From DATKJS01 sp964551995 (GTDB lineage: Bacteria > Acidobacteriota > Aminicenantia > Aminicenantales > Saccharicenantaceae): a stretch of DNA of 64,000 nucleotides. The DNA lies in the NCBI GenBank assembly GCA_964551995.1, contig CAZKFD010000011.1:310001-374000 (forward strand). The letters run 5' to 3'. A program made the position numbers and the translations under genes. Below the pieces are notes generated by a model. That model had not been told where the DNA came from. It saw only the letters and a program-made list of their open reading frames with translations, and made no database searches. Shown piece after piece: positions 45,641 to 53,554 of this stretch; positions within the stretch are counted from its first letter, which is position 1; every line of letters begins with the position of its first letter.

Positions 45641-46003
45641 TCAGGCAACTTCCTTCCCGCATGTCTTGCGTATGTTCTTTTGGAGGCACACCTTGAGCCT
45701 CTCAAGATCGCGAATGACGGCTTTGGACTCCGCGATATCTTTACTCGAGTACTGGCGGAGAAATGGCGCCAAGGTCCTCTTCACGTTCCCTGGGATGGAA
45801 TAGATGATCCACCGGCCCTCTCTCCTGGTCTCGACAAGGTCGGCGTCCCTGAGGGGCTTAAGTTGGTGGGAGACTCGGGATTGTGACATGTCGAGGATAA
45901 AGATCAATTCGCATACGCATAGGTCCCGTTCCATGAGAAGCAAGAAAGCGCGTAAACGGGTGGGGTCTGAAAGCGCCCTGAAAATCCTGCCGATTTCTTT
46001 CAT
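45641..46003 (-). CDS. arsR: ArsR-family arsenic-responsive repressor
   Basis: The 120-residue winged-helix protein (FRALSDPTRLRAFLLLMERD) carries the metalloid-binding motif DLCVCELI, equivalent to ELCVCDL of E. coli ArsR, followed by recognition helix SQSRVSHQLKPLRDADLVE. A C-terminal cysteine pair (VCLQKNIRKTCGKE) is present. It is the first gene of the operon and its probable operator lies just upstream. Arsenite should release it. I chose ATG 46003; a longer frame upstream would cover the operator. Confidence 0.93.
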   Translation of the reverse strand: MKEIGRIFRALSDPTRLRAFLLLMERDLCVCELIFILDMSQSRVSHQLKPLRDADLVETRREGRWIIYSIPGNVKRTLAPFLRQYSSKDIAESKAVIRDLERLKVCLQKNIRKTCGKEVA

Positions 46004-46007
46004 GCCG

Positions 46008-46053
46008 TGATAATATATGAAGATATTATCATATATAGCATATATTATGTCAA
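46008..46053 (-). promoter_or_regulatory. ars promoter with perfect palindromic operator
   Basis: On the reverse strand, TTGACA (46048-46053), 17 bases, then GATAAT (46025-46030) form a near-consensus promoter. A perfect 9-bp inverted repeat, tgataatat (46008-46016) with atattatca (46023-46031), overlaps the -10 with a 6-base centre. That is where ArsR would block transcription. Confidence 0.75.
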
Positions 46054-46093
46054 GAGATTTTATTGAACGGTTGGCCAGGCCGCTTGTCCCCCG

Positions 46094-46165
46094 GTTTTCC
46101 GTCCGCACCGATGCGCGGATGGGACTGCAGATCCAAAGGTCGCCAGTTTGACTCTGGCCAGGCAC
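46094..46165 (+). pseudogene. Degenerate tRNA-Cys(GCA)-like sequence
   Basis: The 3' half is tRNA-like: anticodon loop CTGCAGA (46125-46131, anticodon GCA) in a 5-bp stem with one mismatch, variable loop AGGTC (46137-46141), T-arm GCCAG-TTTGACT-CTGGC with a perfect 5-bp stem (46142-46158), then CAGGCAC. A D-arm-like hairpin is at 46102-46119. The 5' acceptor strand does not pair well with the 3' one, so it is probably a remnant or an attachment-site fragment. The reverse frame here reads ESNWRPLDLQS, a familiar artefact of reading tRNA genes as protein. Confidence 0.5.
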
Positions 46166-46407
46166 GTGCTGTTTGCCCAGCCCAAGATAGGAGCAGACGG
46201 GCAAGGTAGACCCCTCCCCCCGTCGATGTCACGAAGAGTACGAATAGCGGTCGGATCGGCGAAGGGAGAGGCCTGGCGTTTCCTGTGTTCTTGACACCCG
46301 GTCTCGTTCCGGATAGCATCTTTCTTCCCGTGAAGGACGGGTTAAATCCCGGGCCGGAAGCTCGGGGCTTTAATTTTCACGGGAAAAGGAGATTCCTCTC
46401 TAAAACA

Positions 46408-47481
46408 ATGAACACCTATACTCTGACTTCACAATTAAAAAAACACGCCTTGTCTCATGGTGTTGATGTCATCGGCATTACTTCAACTGAGCCTTTTATT
46501 AAGAAAAAGGAGGATGCCGAGATAATCATCGATCCGAAAAAATTGCTTGCTGACGCTCAATCGGTCATCGTTACTGGCTTTTATATGAACGAACGAGTCG
46601 ATGCACCATCCATTGATAAAGATAATCCAAGAGGGAGATTCACTTATGGCTATAGCATAAGAGCATTCACACCCATGGAGAATTATTATATCGGGATGAT
46701 CAAGGAGTTTCTGGAACGGCGGGGCTATAAAGTCGTATCAAATCCTGATTACTGGATTCCAGATAAAATAGCCGCGGCCAGAGCCGGTATCGGAAAATAT
46801 GGAAAGAATTCGGTTATTATTACCAAGGAATTTGGCTCCTATGTGATGTTTGTGACGTTGGTAACGAACGCGCCATTAGACTATGAAGAACATGATCCCG
46901 AGACAACGGCTTGCGGTCAATGTGAGCTCTGTATAACATCCTGCCCAACAGGGGCCATCTATAAGCCTTTTAAAGTCCGCCGGGAAACGTGCATTACGGC
47001 CTGGCTATGGGGCACATTCATCCCTATTCATCTGAGAGAAAAGCAGGAAAACCGTATCTTCGGGTGTGGCGAATGTGTCAAGGTGTGCCCCAGGAACAAA
47101 AAGCTTACAATAAGAAATGAATACCCCGTGAAGATCGATGATGTCAGCTCAGCGCCTGAACTCCTCCCGTTACTAACTGGGGACGAAGAATACTTCCGAA
47201 AAACAATGGCATCGTTCCCGATGTGTGCAGGTATGGAAGCCATTCGGGGGAACGCGATCATTGCTTTGGGAAATATCGGTACAGACAAGGCGGTCGACTC
47301 TCTGTGTGCAACACTCAAATATGCGACGCCACAGATTAGGGCTTATTCTGCCTGGACGCTGGGCAAAATTGGGGGTATGAAAGCTAAAATGGCGCTTGAT
47401 AGCGCTTTTGAATGTGAAGAAGATCAAGGAATTAAAAGAGAGATGCTGTCTGCTTTGAATAATTGGAATGCTGTGGCATAA
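46408..47481 (+). CDS. QueG-like Fe-S protein with C-terminal HEAT repeats
   Basis: The 357-residue protein resembles epoxyqueuosine reductase (COG1600). A cobalamin/flavin-type N-terminal domain precedes two [4Fe-4S] motifs, CGQCELCITSCPTGAI and FGCGECVKVCPRN. HEAT-like repeats end it (NAIIALGNIGTDKAVDSLC, AYSAWTLGKIGGMKAKMAL). True QueG acts in tRNA queuosine synthesis; no other queuosine gene is present and the sequence is divergent, so the role is open. It is visibly AT-rich compared with its surroundings, suggesting recent transfer. AAAGGAG is 17 bases before ATG 46408, farther than usual. Confidence 0.8.
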   Translation: MNTYTLTSQLKKHALSHGVDVIGITSTEPFIKKKEDAEIIIDPKKLLADAQSVIVTGFYMNERVDAPSIDKDNPRGRFTYGYSIRAFTPMENYYIGMIKEFLERRGYKVVSNPDYWIPDKIAAARAGIGKYGKNSVIITKEFGSYVMFVTLVTNAPLDYEEHDPETTACGQCELCITSCPTGAIYKPFKVRRETCITAWLWGTFIPIHLREKQENRIFGCGECVKVCPRNKKLTIRNEYPVKIDDVSSAPELLPLLTGDEEYFRKTMASFPMCAGMEAIRGNAIIALGNIGTDKAVDSLCATLKYATPQIRAYSAWTLGKIGGMKAKMALDSAFECEEDQGIKREMLSALNNWNAVA

Positions 47482-47584
47482 ATAAATAGTTAAAAGAGTA
47501 GAACGATTGAATCAAAATTCTGAGGAGAGCAAAGAGAACGAATGGCGGCCCGCTCTTCGCCTGCCGCGGCCCCCGCTCATCAGA

Positions 47585-47704
47585 ATGTCCACTTCTTGCA
47601 CCTGGCCGGGGGTGGATTATGCTCTCTTTGTAGCGGGAGGGGTTGATTACACGCGTGAAGGCGGCCGTTCCATGCCGATCGAAAAAAGGAATTTCGCATC
47701 CATA
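47585..47704 (+). repeat. Repeat copy B (about 120 bases)
   Basis: Second copy of the dispersed sequence, beginning atgtccacttcttgca, as copy C does, and continuing through ctctttgtagcgggag to cgaaaaaaggaatttcgcat, as copy A does. It lies in the 485-base gap after the QueG-like gene. No convincing gene is seen in the rest of that gap, where base composition turns GC-rich at about 47535. Confidence 0.6.
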
Positions 47705-47966
47705 AGGTGGTCGAGGCGGGTAGTGTGCAGTGATGTTCGCATGTACATAGGAGGAAGGCCATCGTAAACTCTCTTCGGTTGCCAAATCGAATGAGATGAA
47801 GCGTTTTACGACAATGGCCCGAACTCATTATCAAGCCCTGCTGCAGAAAGCGCTCATCGGTTTCCTGGGGGAAGATGACCGGCTCGACGACCTCCCGGAC
47901 AGACCCAGATTCCCCTTCGAAGCGCCGGCCGTGCTCGGCCAGGAACCGCTCGAAGAAGTGCGCAAG

Positions 47967-48593
47967 CTAGATCGCGCTGAAGGCCATGACGCTCTCGATG
48001 AAAAAGCGTTTCGCGGCGGCCCACGAAAAATCCGCCAGCATTTCGGGGTCGGGCTCCTTGTCGGCGTCCTCGAAATAGACAAGGCCCTTGAGGACATGAT
48101 GCCGGTTGAAGCCGTCAGGGCCGTATTTTCTCTCGAAGTGACCGAAGAACGTTTTCAGATCGAGACCGAGAGTCTTGTGGATGAAGAAAAGGTCGACGAA
48201 GTCCCGCTTGGTTCCTCGCGAAGAAATCGCATCGATCTTCATGCAGCCGATGTCCACGAGCGAGGCGACGCGCCCGCCCAGGTAGCCCACGGCCTCTTCG
48301 AGCAACGGATAGTGATAATGGAACAGGCTGATCTTCGTGCCGTCAAGCCGCCCGACCAGGGTGCCCGCTTCCGAGTAATCGGCCACGAAGCGGCCCAGAT
48401 TCCGCAGGGCGTTATGGAGAGGGAAGATCTCGAAGTCGGCGGGAGAGAAGAAATCGAAGTCCTGTGACCGTCGGTGACCGATGTGGAGTGCGCAGCCCGA
48501 GCCTCCGGCGAGATAGAACGACCTCATGAAATACTGCCGGGAAAGAACCTTGAAGGTCGTTGCGGCGGCGGGGCTTAATACGGTCTCGAACAT
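47967..48593 (-). CDS. AbiEii-type nucleotidyltransferase toxin
   Basis: The 208-residue protein carries the family pattern LAGGSGCALHIGHRRSQDFD followed by LGGRVASLVDIGCMKIDAIS and RGTKRDFVDLFFIHK. The motif matches GG-x-A-L-x-H-x-R-x-S-x-D-F-D of the AbiEii/AbiGii nucleotidyltransferases, which act as the toxin in abortive-infection/type IV systems. The partner gene lies upstream, 4 bases away. The paired arrangement in a region with mobile remnants fits a phage-defence or TA module. Confidence 0.88.
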   Translation of the reverse strand: MFETVLSPAAATTFKVLSRQYFMRSFYLAGGSGCALHIGHRRSQDFDFFSPADFEIFPLHNALRNLGRFVADYSEAGTLVGRLDGTKISLFHYHYPLLEEAVGYLGGRVASLVDIGCMKIDAISSRGTKRDFVDLFFIHKTLGLDLKTFFGHFERKYGPDGFNRHHVLKGLVYFEDADKEPDPEMLADFSWAAAKRFFIESVMAFSAI

Positions 48594-48596
48594 GAA

Positions 48597-48833
48597 CTAC
48601 GACTTTAGGATGAGCGACCAGTAATGGGAGCTCTTCCGGGAGATCCTCCGGCTCCCGGCCAGGACCTTTTTGATCTCACTTCGGGGGTATTTCGAGAAGA
48701 GCCAGCTCACGGCCTTATCATCTCCCAGTTCCAGGACCCGCTCGATGATATATTCTTTGTTTTGTTGAAGATCGAAATGGAGAGGGTCGACGTCCCAGAA
48801 AAAGGCCTGAACGCCGTTTTCTTCCTTATCCAT
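48597..48833 (-). CDS. DUF6922-like antitoxin/partner protein
   Basis: This small protein of 78 residues begins MDKEENGVQAFFWDVDPLHF and has QNKEYIIERVLELGDDKAVSW and KVLAGSRRISRKSSHYWSLI. It fits the DUF6922 partners that commonly sit beside AbiEii proteins. Its start is preceded by no strong ribosome-binding site, and a TATAGT -10-like element lies only about 15 bases upstream, so a nearly leaderless transcript is possible. Assigned mainly by its position. Confidence 0.7.
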   Translation of the reverse strand: MDKEENGVQAFFWDVDPLHFDLQQNKEYIIERVLELGDDKAVSWLFSKYPRSEIKKVLAGSRRISRKSSHYWSLILKS

Positions 48834-48900
48834 CGTTATTACTATATCACACTCGGGAGACGGGCGGAACTGACCTCAACGACTTGTACCCTCCATTCTC

Positions 48901-49098
48901 CTCGGCCGCCGCAAGGGCCGCCGGCTCGAAGACATGCGCGTGTGGCGGCCCCTGGAGTACGAACATCACCCCAGGCCATTGGGAGACCTTGAGTTCATCG
49001 CCCGGGTTGTCTCCCACATTCTCGACAGAGGCGAGGTTATGGTCCGCACCTACGGGCTCAACGCCAATGCCCACCGGGGCAAGCTCAGGAAAGCGAGC
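48901..49098 (+). pseudogene. IS91-type (Y2) transposase remnant
   Basis: Only a fragment remains. The forward frame reads LEDMRVWRPLEYEHHPRPLG and then LEFIARVVSHILDRGEVMVR, TYGLNANAHRGKLRKAS. This matches the segment of IS91/IS801-like rolling-circle transposases that contains (V)RYYGLYANAHRGK. The canonical tyrosine positions are changed (RTYGLN), no start codon fits and both ends are missing. Repeat copy C follows directly. It indicates past activity of a rolling-circle element at this site. Confidence 0.65.
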
Positions 49099-49103
49099 CG
49101 TAG

Positions 49104-49185
49104 GATGTCCACTTCTTGCCGCCAGCCCGGCGGGATTATGCTCTTTGTAAAGGGAGGGGTTGATCACGAGCGTGACGTCGGCGCC
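49104..49185 (+). repeat. Repeat copy C, adjoining the transposase remnant
   Basis: Third copy. It starts atgtccacttcttgcc and contains gattatgctctttgtaaa and gggaggggttgatcacgag, as in copy B, then diverges. Because it lies directly after the transposase fragment in the same orientation, it may be the 3' (origin) end of the element. Confidence 0.6.
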
Positions 49186-49190
49186 GCGGA

Positions 49191-49577
49191 TCACTCGGGC
49201 TGCGTGACCACAGCCGTGACGCTAGAGGGGATTTCTCCGGCGCTGTAAAGGTGTCGGATGAGGGTGAGGATCGTCTGGGAGATGTGGTGGAGGAATTCCA
49301 CGCCCATCTCATAGACTCCTTCATTGTCCCTCTTCCGTACCCACTTGACCTCCCCGTCGACCTGGATCCTTTGGCAGGTGCGGGCGAGCTCGATGATGAT
49401 CCTGATCACGGTGCCCGGAGCGAAGTGCGTTTCCGTGAAGAGCCGCGTCCCGCTCAGGGAGAGATCATAAGTGTAGGCGTTGCTTCCGACGGCAGACGTC
49501 GTGCCGTTCCCGTTCCCGGCGGACTTGATCAAAACTGTGTTGCGTTCCTGGATCCGTTTGTCTTTCCGCATTTCCAT
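49191..49577 (-). CDS. PilZ-domain protein (cyclic-di-GMP receptor type)
   Basis: The 128-residue protein has the RxxxR motif in MEMRKDKRIQERN and the D/NxSxxG motif in YDLSLSGTRLF, with the barrel sequences VIRIIIELARTC and VKWVRKRDNEGVYEMGVEF. These are the ligand-binding residues of PilZ domains. ATG 49577 follows GGGGAG at a good distance. There is no other domain, so it probably binds cyclic-di-GMP and affects a partner protein. Confidence 0.9.
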   Translation of the reverse strand: MEMRKDKRIQERNTVLIKSAGNGNGTTSAVGSNAYTYDLSLSGTRLFTETHFAPGTVIRIIIELARTCQRIQVDGEVKWVRKRDNEGVYEMGVEFLHHISQTILTLIRHLYSAGEIPSSVTAVVTQPE

Positions 49578-49762
49578 AGTCGCTCTCCCCAAGGCTATGC
49601 TTACTGAGAAACCATTGTCCCAGTGGGGGTGACAGGCGTAAATCGCCTTTAGGGGTGATTCGGGCGATGAAATGAGCCGGGCCGGGCGGCCGCCTCGGCT
49701 TGGGCGCCGGCGGGCTTTTGAGAGGCGCGGAGACCGGCGATTCCCGGCGTCCGGCCTTCTTT

Positions 49763-51052
49763 TTACAGAACGACTTTCTTCTTCCCGAACTTGAGCTTCA
49801 TCGTCAGGATCCTGTCGGTGGAGAAGATTCGGGCCGCCATGAAGACCATGACGCCGAAGAAGGCCGCCATGTAGAGGGTGCCGAGAATGACCGGCCGGTA
49901 ATTTTCGAGCAGGATGTTCTGCGACGCCAGGAACGGATGGGAGAACGGGATGGCCCAGATGAAGATCTTCACGGGCAGAGAGAGGCTGTTGATGTCGGAG
50001 AAAAAGGACAGGAAATAGGGGATCAGCACGAGAAAGACAATGGGCATGATGAGAGCCTGGGCGCTGCGGAAGTCTTCCGCCAGGACGCCGAGGATCGTGG
50101 CCATGGCCAGGGCGCAGAGAATGGCCAGGAAGAGAGAGATCCCCAAGACAAGATATCCGTTGGTCGTTAGGGCGAGGCCGAGTTTCTGGATGACCCCGGA
50201 CACGCCGCCGCCTGCCGCGGAGCCGAGGCCGGAGGTCATGCCTCCGAAATAAGACCTGAAACCGAACAGATAGATGACGGCGGACAGGAGACCGACCAGC
50301 CCGGCCGCGAGCATTTTCGCCGTGACGATGGAGGTTCGGGGGATGGGGACCGTCAGCAGGGTTTCCAGGGTCTTGTTCTGCTTCTCCATGGCGATGGCGG
50401 AAATGACCATCTGGGAGGAGTAGATGATGATCATCATCAGGATGATCGGCACGAAGATCGACTGGGAGTAGACGAAGCCCGCAATGGCCGAGGACGATCC
50501 TTCGGCCATCCGCTCCTTGACGACGACGAATTCCCGGCTCCTGATGGGGTTCTTCAGGTTCTCCGGGTTGACGCCGGGGAGCTTTTGCTTGAGAAAATCA
50601 TCCGACAGATAGCTGTTCATGGCCGTAACGATGGCCTTGAACGTCTCGGTCTTCCGGATCGCTCCCAGGGAGAAACTCCTCAGGAAACTGTACATCTCGA
50701 TCTCTTTGGGTTCAAACCGGGCCACGGACTCGCCGAAGCCTTCCGGGAGGACGAGGAGGAGGTTCGTTTCGTTCCGGCGGCAGGCCTCAACGGCGGCGTC
50801 CGTATTGGCGGCCCTGACCGCGTCGATCTTGAAATTCATGCTCTGGAGACGCGCCAGGATTCCCTTGGAGAGCGAGGACTGATCGAGGTCGAGGGTGGAG
50901 ATGTTCTGGGGCGCCGCGGCCTTTTTCATCTCCGATTTCGCCAGCGAGCCCATGAAATAGAAAAGAGCCAGGGTCATGACCAAAGACAGGATGAGCTGCT
51001 TGTTGATGAGCTCCCGGATTTCTTTGGCCAACAGGTTGGTAAATTTTTTCAT
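49763..51052 (-). CDS. ABC-2 type permease (NatB-like)
   Basis: The 429-residue membrane protein has an N-terminal helix (LILSLVMTLALFYFMGSLAK), a long extracytoplasmic domain, and five or six C-terminal helices. It includes SAIAMEKQNKTLETLLTVPI, a family signature. With the ATPase encoded upstream it forms an exporter of the NatAB type. Start 51052 overlaps the ATPase stop by ATGA. Substrate unknown; sodium in B. subtilis NatAB. Confidence 0.92.
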   Translation of the reverse strand: MKKFTNLLAKEIRELINKQLILSLVMTLALFYFMGSLAKSEMKKAAAPQNISTLDLDQSSLSKGILARLQSMNFKIDAVRAANTDAAVEACRRNETNLLLVLPEGFGESVARFEPKEIEMYSFLRSFSLGAIRKTETFKAIVTAMNSYLSDDFLKQKLPGVNPENLKNPIRSREFVVVKERMAEGSSSAIAGFVYSQSIFVPIILMMIIIYSSQMVISAIAMEKQNKTLETLLTVPIPRTSIVTAKMLAAGLVGLLSAVIYLFGFRSYFGGMTSGLGSAAGGGVSGVIQKLGLALTTNGYLVLGISLFLAILCALAMATILGVLAEDFRSAQALIMPIVFLVLIPYFLSFFSDINSLSLPVKIFIWAIPFSHPFLASQNILLENYRPVILGTLYMAAFFGVMVFMAARIFSTDRILTMKLKFGKKKVVL

Positions 51053-51771
51053 CGGACGGCGCTCCTGAAGACGACCTCGAGGTTGGCCGCCTGGTATTTG
51101 TCTTTGAGTTCCCGGGACGTCCCCGCGTCGAGGATCCGCCCTTCGTCGATCATGGCCACGCGGTCGGAGAGGAATTCGATCTCGAGCATGTTGTGAGACG
51201 AAAGAAGCACCGAGATCCCTTCCTTGGCGTATCTCTTGATGATCTCCCGGACCTCGAGCGAGTTGATGACGTCGAGGCCGGAAGTCGGCTCGTCGAGGAT
51301 GGCCAATTTCGGCTTCGTCATCAGGGCGCGGGCCAGGAGGAGCTTGCGGACCATGCCCTTGCTGTAGGTGCCGACCTTGTCGTTGAGCGCCGGGCCGAGG
51401 TCGGCGATGCCTGTCGCCCTATTGACGAATTCATCGACCCGGGCCTCGTTCTCGGCGTAAAAATGGGCCATGAATTTGAGATAGTCCGTGCCCTTCAAGT
51501 TCCGGTAAGCACCAGCCTCTTCAGGAAGATAGCTAATCTTCTCCCGGACCTTCTCCGGCTCCTTTTTCAGGTCGTAGCCGAGAAACGTCACCTTTCCGCC
51601 GGAGAGCGAGAGGAGCGTCGCAATGATCCTCAGTGTCGTCGTCTTCCCCGCCCCGTTCGGGCCGATGAGGGCGAAGACCTCGCCCTCCTGGACCTCGAAA
51701 TCGATCCCCTTTAGGGCTTCCTTCGTTCCGTAGGACTTCCTGAGCCCTTCGACCTTCAAAACCATCGTCAT
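51049..51771 (-). CDS. ABC transporter ATPase (NatA-like)
   Basis: This 240-residue ATPase has Walker A GPNGAGKTTTLR, signature YSKGMVRKLLLARAL (a Y-S-K-G-M variant), Walker B LAILDEPTSGLD and a switch histidine in VLLSSHNM. The NatA/CcmA-like group is the best match. GGAGG precedes ATG 51771. Translationally coupled to the permease. Confidence 0.94.
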   Translation of the reverse strand: MTMVLKVEGLRKSYGTKEALKGIDFEVQEGEVFALIGPNGAGKTTTLRIIATLLSLSGGKVTFLGYDLKKEPEKVREKISYLPEEAGAYRNLKGTDYLKFMAHFYAENEARVDEFVNRATGIADLGPALNDKVGTYSKGMVRKLLLARALMTKPKLAILDEPTSGLDVINSLEVREIIKRYAKEGISVLLSSHNMLEIEFLSDRVAMIDEGRILDAGTSRELKDKYQAANLEVVFRSAVR

Positions 51772-51861
51772 TCCGGCCTCCTTGTTGACCCCCTTTATAG
51801 CACGAATAGTGATAAGGGACAACTGGAATAAACCCGGACCCGCCGCGGCGCGGGGCGCTGG

Positions 51862-53490
51862 TCAGAAAATGAGCCTGAACTGGTAGAAATACCGGTATTC
51901 CGAATAGTGCTCGCGGATGTCAAGGATGGAACCGTGGCGGTCGATGCCTTCGGCGGCCACGCCCAGCTCGATGGGCGTCCCGGCCAGCCGGTATCCCATG
52001 AGGAGCCGCCAAACGAGGCGGGTGTCGTGGATCTTGAAGTCGTTCGTGATCAATCCCAGATACTGATATCGGTCCAGGCCCTGGATGGAATCGTACCACT
52101 GGTAGGTCGCCGCGCCCCGGACGCGCCACTGCCGCCAGTCCACGGCCACGTCGGAGCTTGAGGTCATTCCGAGGGCGTAATAATAGCCCCAGTCGAGGAG
52201 GGTCGTCTTGACCCCGCTTGTGTCGTGGTCGACCGTATATGCGTTGTAGGCCAGAGCGTTGACCATAGCGAAGTCGCCGTAGAGCGCGGACGTCCAGCGC
52301 AGGCCGAAAGGCGTCCCGGAGCGGCTGACGATCAATACGGCGCCCAGGGGGCTGATAACAGACAGCTTGTCGGTGAACTGCGTCGGCGTCGGACGGTCGA
52401 AGCGGGCGTCGCCGGTCGTGGCCTGGCCACCGGCCTCGACCTCATTGGTGCTGTCGTACCAGGCCACGGGCCGCTTCTTGAACAGCTCGAACGCCATGCC
52501 GTAGCCCAGGGAGATGCCTCCCCGCCCGGGGCCGTCGGTGTCCGGACGGTCGAAAGGCCAGCTCCAGCCGAAGAGCACGGCCGAGGTCCTGATCTGGATC
52601 TCCTCCAGACCGGCGGAGCTGAAGCTCGTGTCGAGAAAGACGCGGCTGGAGAGCGTGTTCGGGAGAAAGCCGCGTTCGGCTTGACCGGTTCCCGCCACGC
52701 CCGTCGCATCGGTCTCCATATCCAGGCCGAGGTTGAATTGACGGAACCACGCACCGGACTGATCGACGGCCATCGTTCCCGCCGGCGTGACCATGTCCTC
52801 CTTCAACCCGGAATACAGGCTGAAACGATGCCAATCCGGGGAAGGGGCGCTGTTCGCCGCCGGTCCGTTCCCGTGGTCGAACCAGTTGTTGACGGAGAGA
52901 AACGGGTTGGTGATGAAGGCCGCCAGCGTGTTCCAGATTCCTCCCTGGCGGCTGAAGTAGGAACTTACCTGGAACAGCGGCTCCCCGATGGCGGGGCCGC
53001 CGAACGTCGTGAAGGTCATGTCGTTGATGGCGATGAGCTCCCGCCATTCCGAGAGGCTCTCCCACATGGCCGATGTGGCGAAGGAAAAGAGCGTCGACCA
53101 GCGGCTGTCGAGGCCGTTGATCCGGGCCATCGTGTAATAGGCACCCCCCGCCGCCGTGTGCGACCAGTTGTACCAGAACGCGTTGGAGTCCAGACGGGGA
53201 GATTGGTCGGTAAAGAACTTCTGCCAGAAAGTTTTCCAGGTGAACTGCCAATCGACCGTATAATGTCCGTAGTGGCTCCAGTAGTCGAGCGTCGACGAGC
53301 CCCAAAGAACAAAGTCCTCGAGTAGGGCCCGCCATGTTTTGACATGGTGCGGCGAAGTCTGTCCGGAGGGTTGCGCCGCGAGGGCCGGCGCGGCGGCGTC
53401 CGGGGCGATTTTCGGCTCGGGAGAATCGGCGAAGAGCACCGACTGGACGCAGAAGCCGATCCCCACCAGGATCGGCAGGACACGCTTCAT
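51862..53490 (-). CDS. DUF3943 outer-membrane protein
   Basis: This exported protein of about 542 residues has a signal peptide (MKRVLPILVGIGFCVQSVLF). The N-terminal part carries the DUF3943 pattern FWYNWSHTAAGGAYYTMARI, then LSEWRELIAINDMTFTTFGG. The rest has many alternating aromatic/hydrophobic strands and ends in FYQFRLIF, typical of an outer-membrane beta-barrel with terminal Phe. Function unknown. I chose ATG 53490 over 53532 because it starts a clean signal peptide. Confidence 0.82.
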   Translation of the reverse strand: MKRVLPILVGIGFCVQSVLFADSPEPKIAPDAAAPALAAQPSGQTSPHHVKTWRALLEDFVLWGSSTLDYWSHYGHYTVDWQFTWKTFWQKFFTDQSPRLDSNAFWYNWSHTAAGGAYYTMARINGLDSRWSTLFSFATSAMWESLSEWRELIAINDMTFTTFGGPAIGEPLFQVSSYFSRQGGIWNTLAAFITNPFLSVNNWFDHGNGPAANSAPSPDWHRFSLYSGLKEDMVTPAGTMAVDQSGAWFRQFNLGLDMETDATGVAGTGQAERGFLPNTLSSRVFLDTSFSSAGLEEIQIRTSAVLFGWSWPFDRPDTDGPGRGGISLGYGMAFELFKKRPVAWYDSTNEVEAGGQATTGDARFDRPTPTQFTDKLSVISPLGAVLIVSRSGTPFGLRWTSALYGDFAMVNALAYNAYTVDHDTSGVKTTLLDWGYYYALGMTSSSDVAVDWRQWRVRGAATYQWYDSIQGLDRYQYLGLITNDFKIHDTRLVWRLLMGYRLAGTPIELGVAAEGIDRHGSILDIREHYSEYRYFYQFRLIF

Positions 53491-53554
53491 GCCGCTCCGC
53501 TTCAGGACCGGGGTCCCCATGGATTCCCGCATGAGGCGGATGGGGCTTTGTCCC

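Noticed and set aside
46050..46319. Reverse frame containing ESNWRPLDLQS
   Set aside because: This peptide is a known artefact of translating tRNA genes; the DNA is better explained as a tRNA-Cys remnant.
47796..48467. 223-codon forward frame
   Set aside because: Antisense to the AbiEii-type gene, which shows the conserved family motif.
48847..49194. 115-codon reverse frame and other frames around repeat C
   Set aside because: The forward strand encodes a recognisable transposase fragment there, and the reverse frame spans the repeat.
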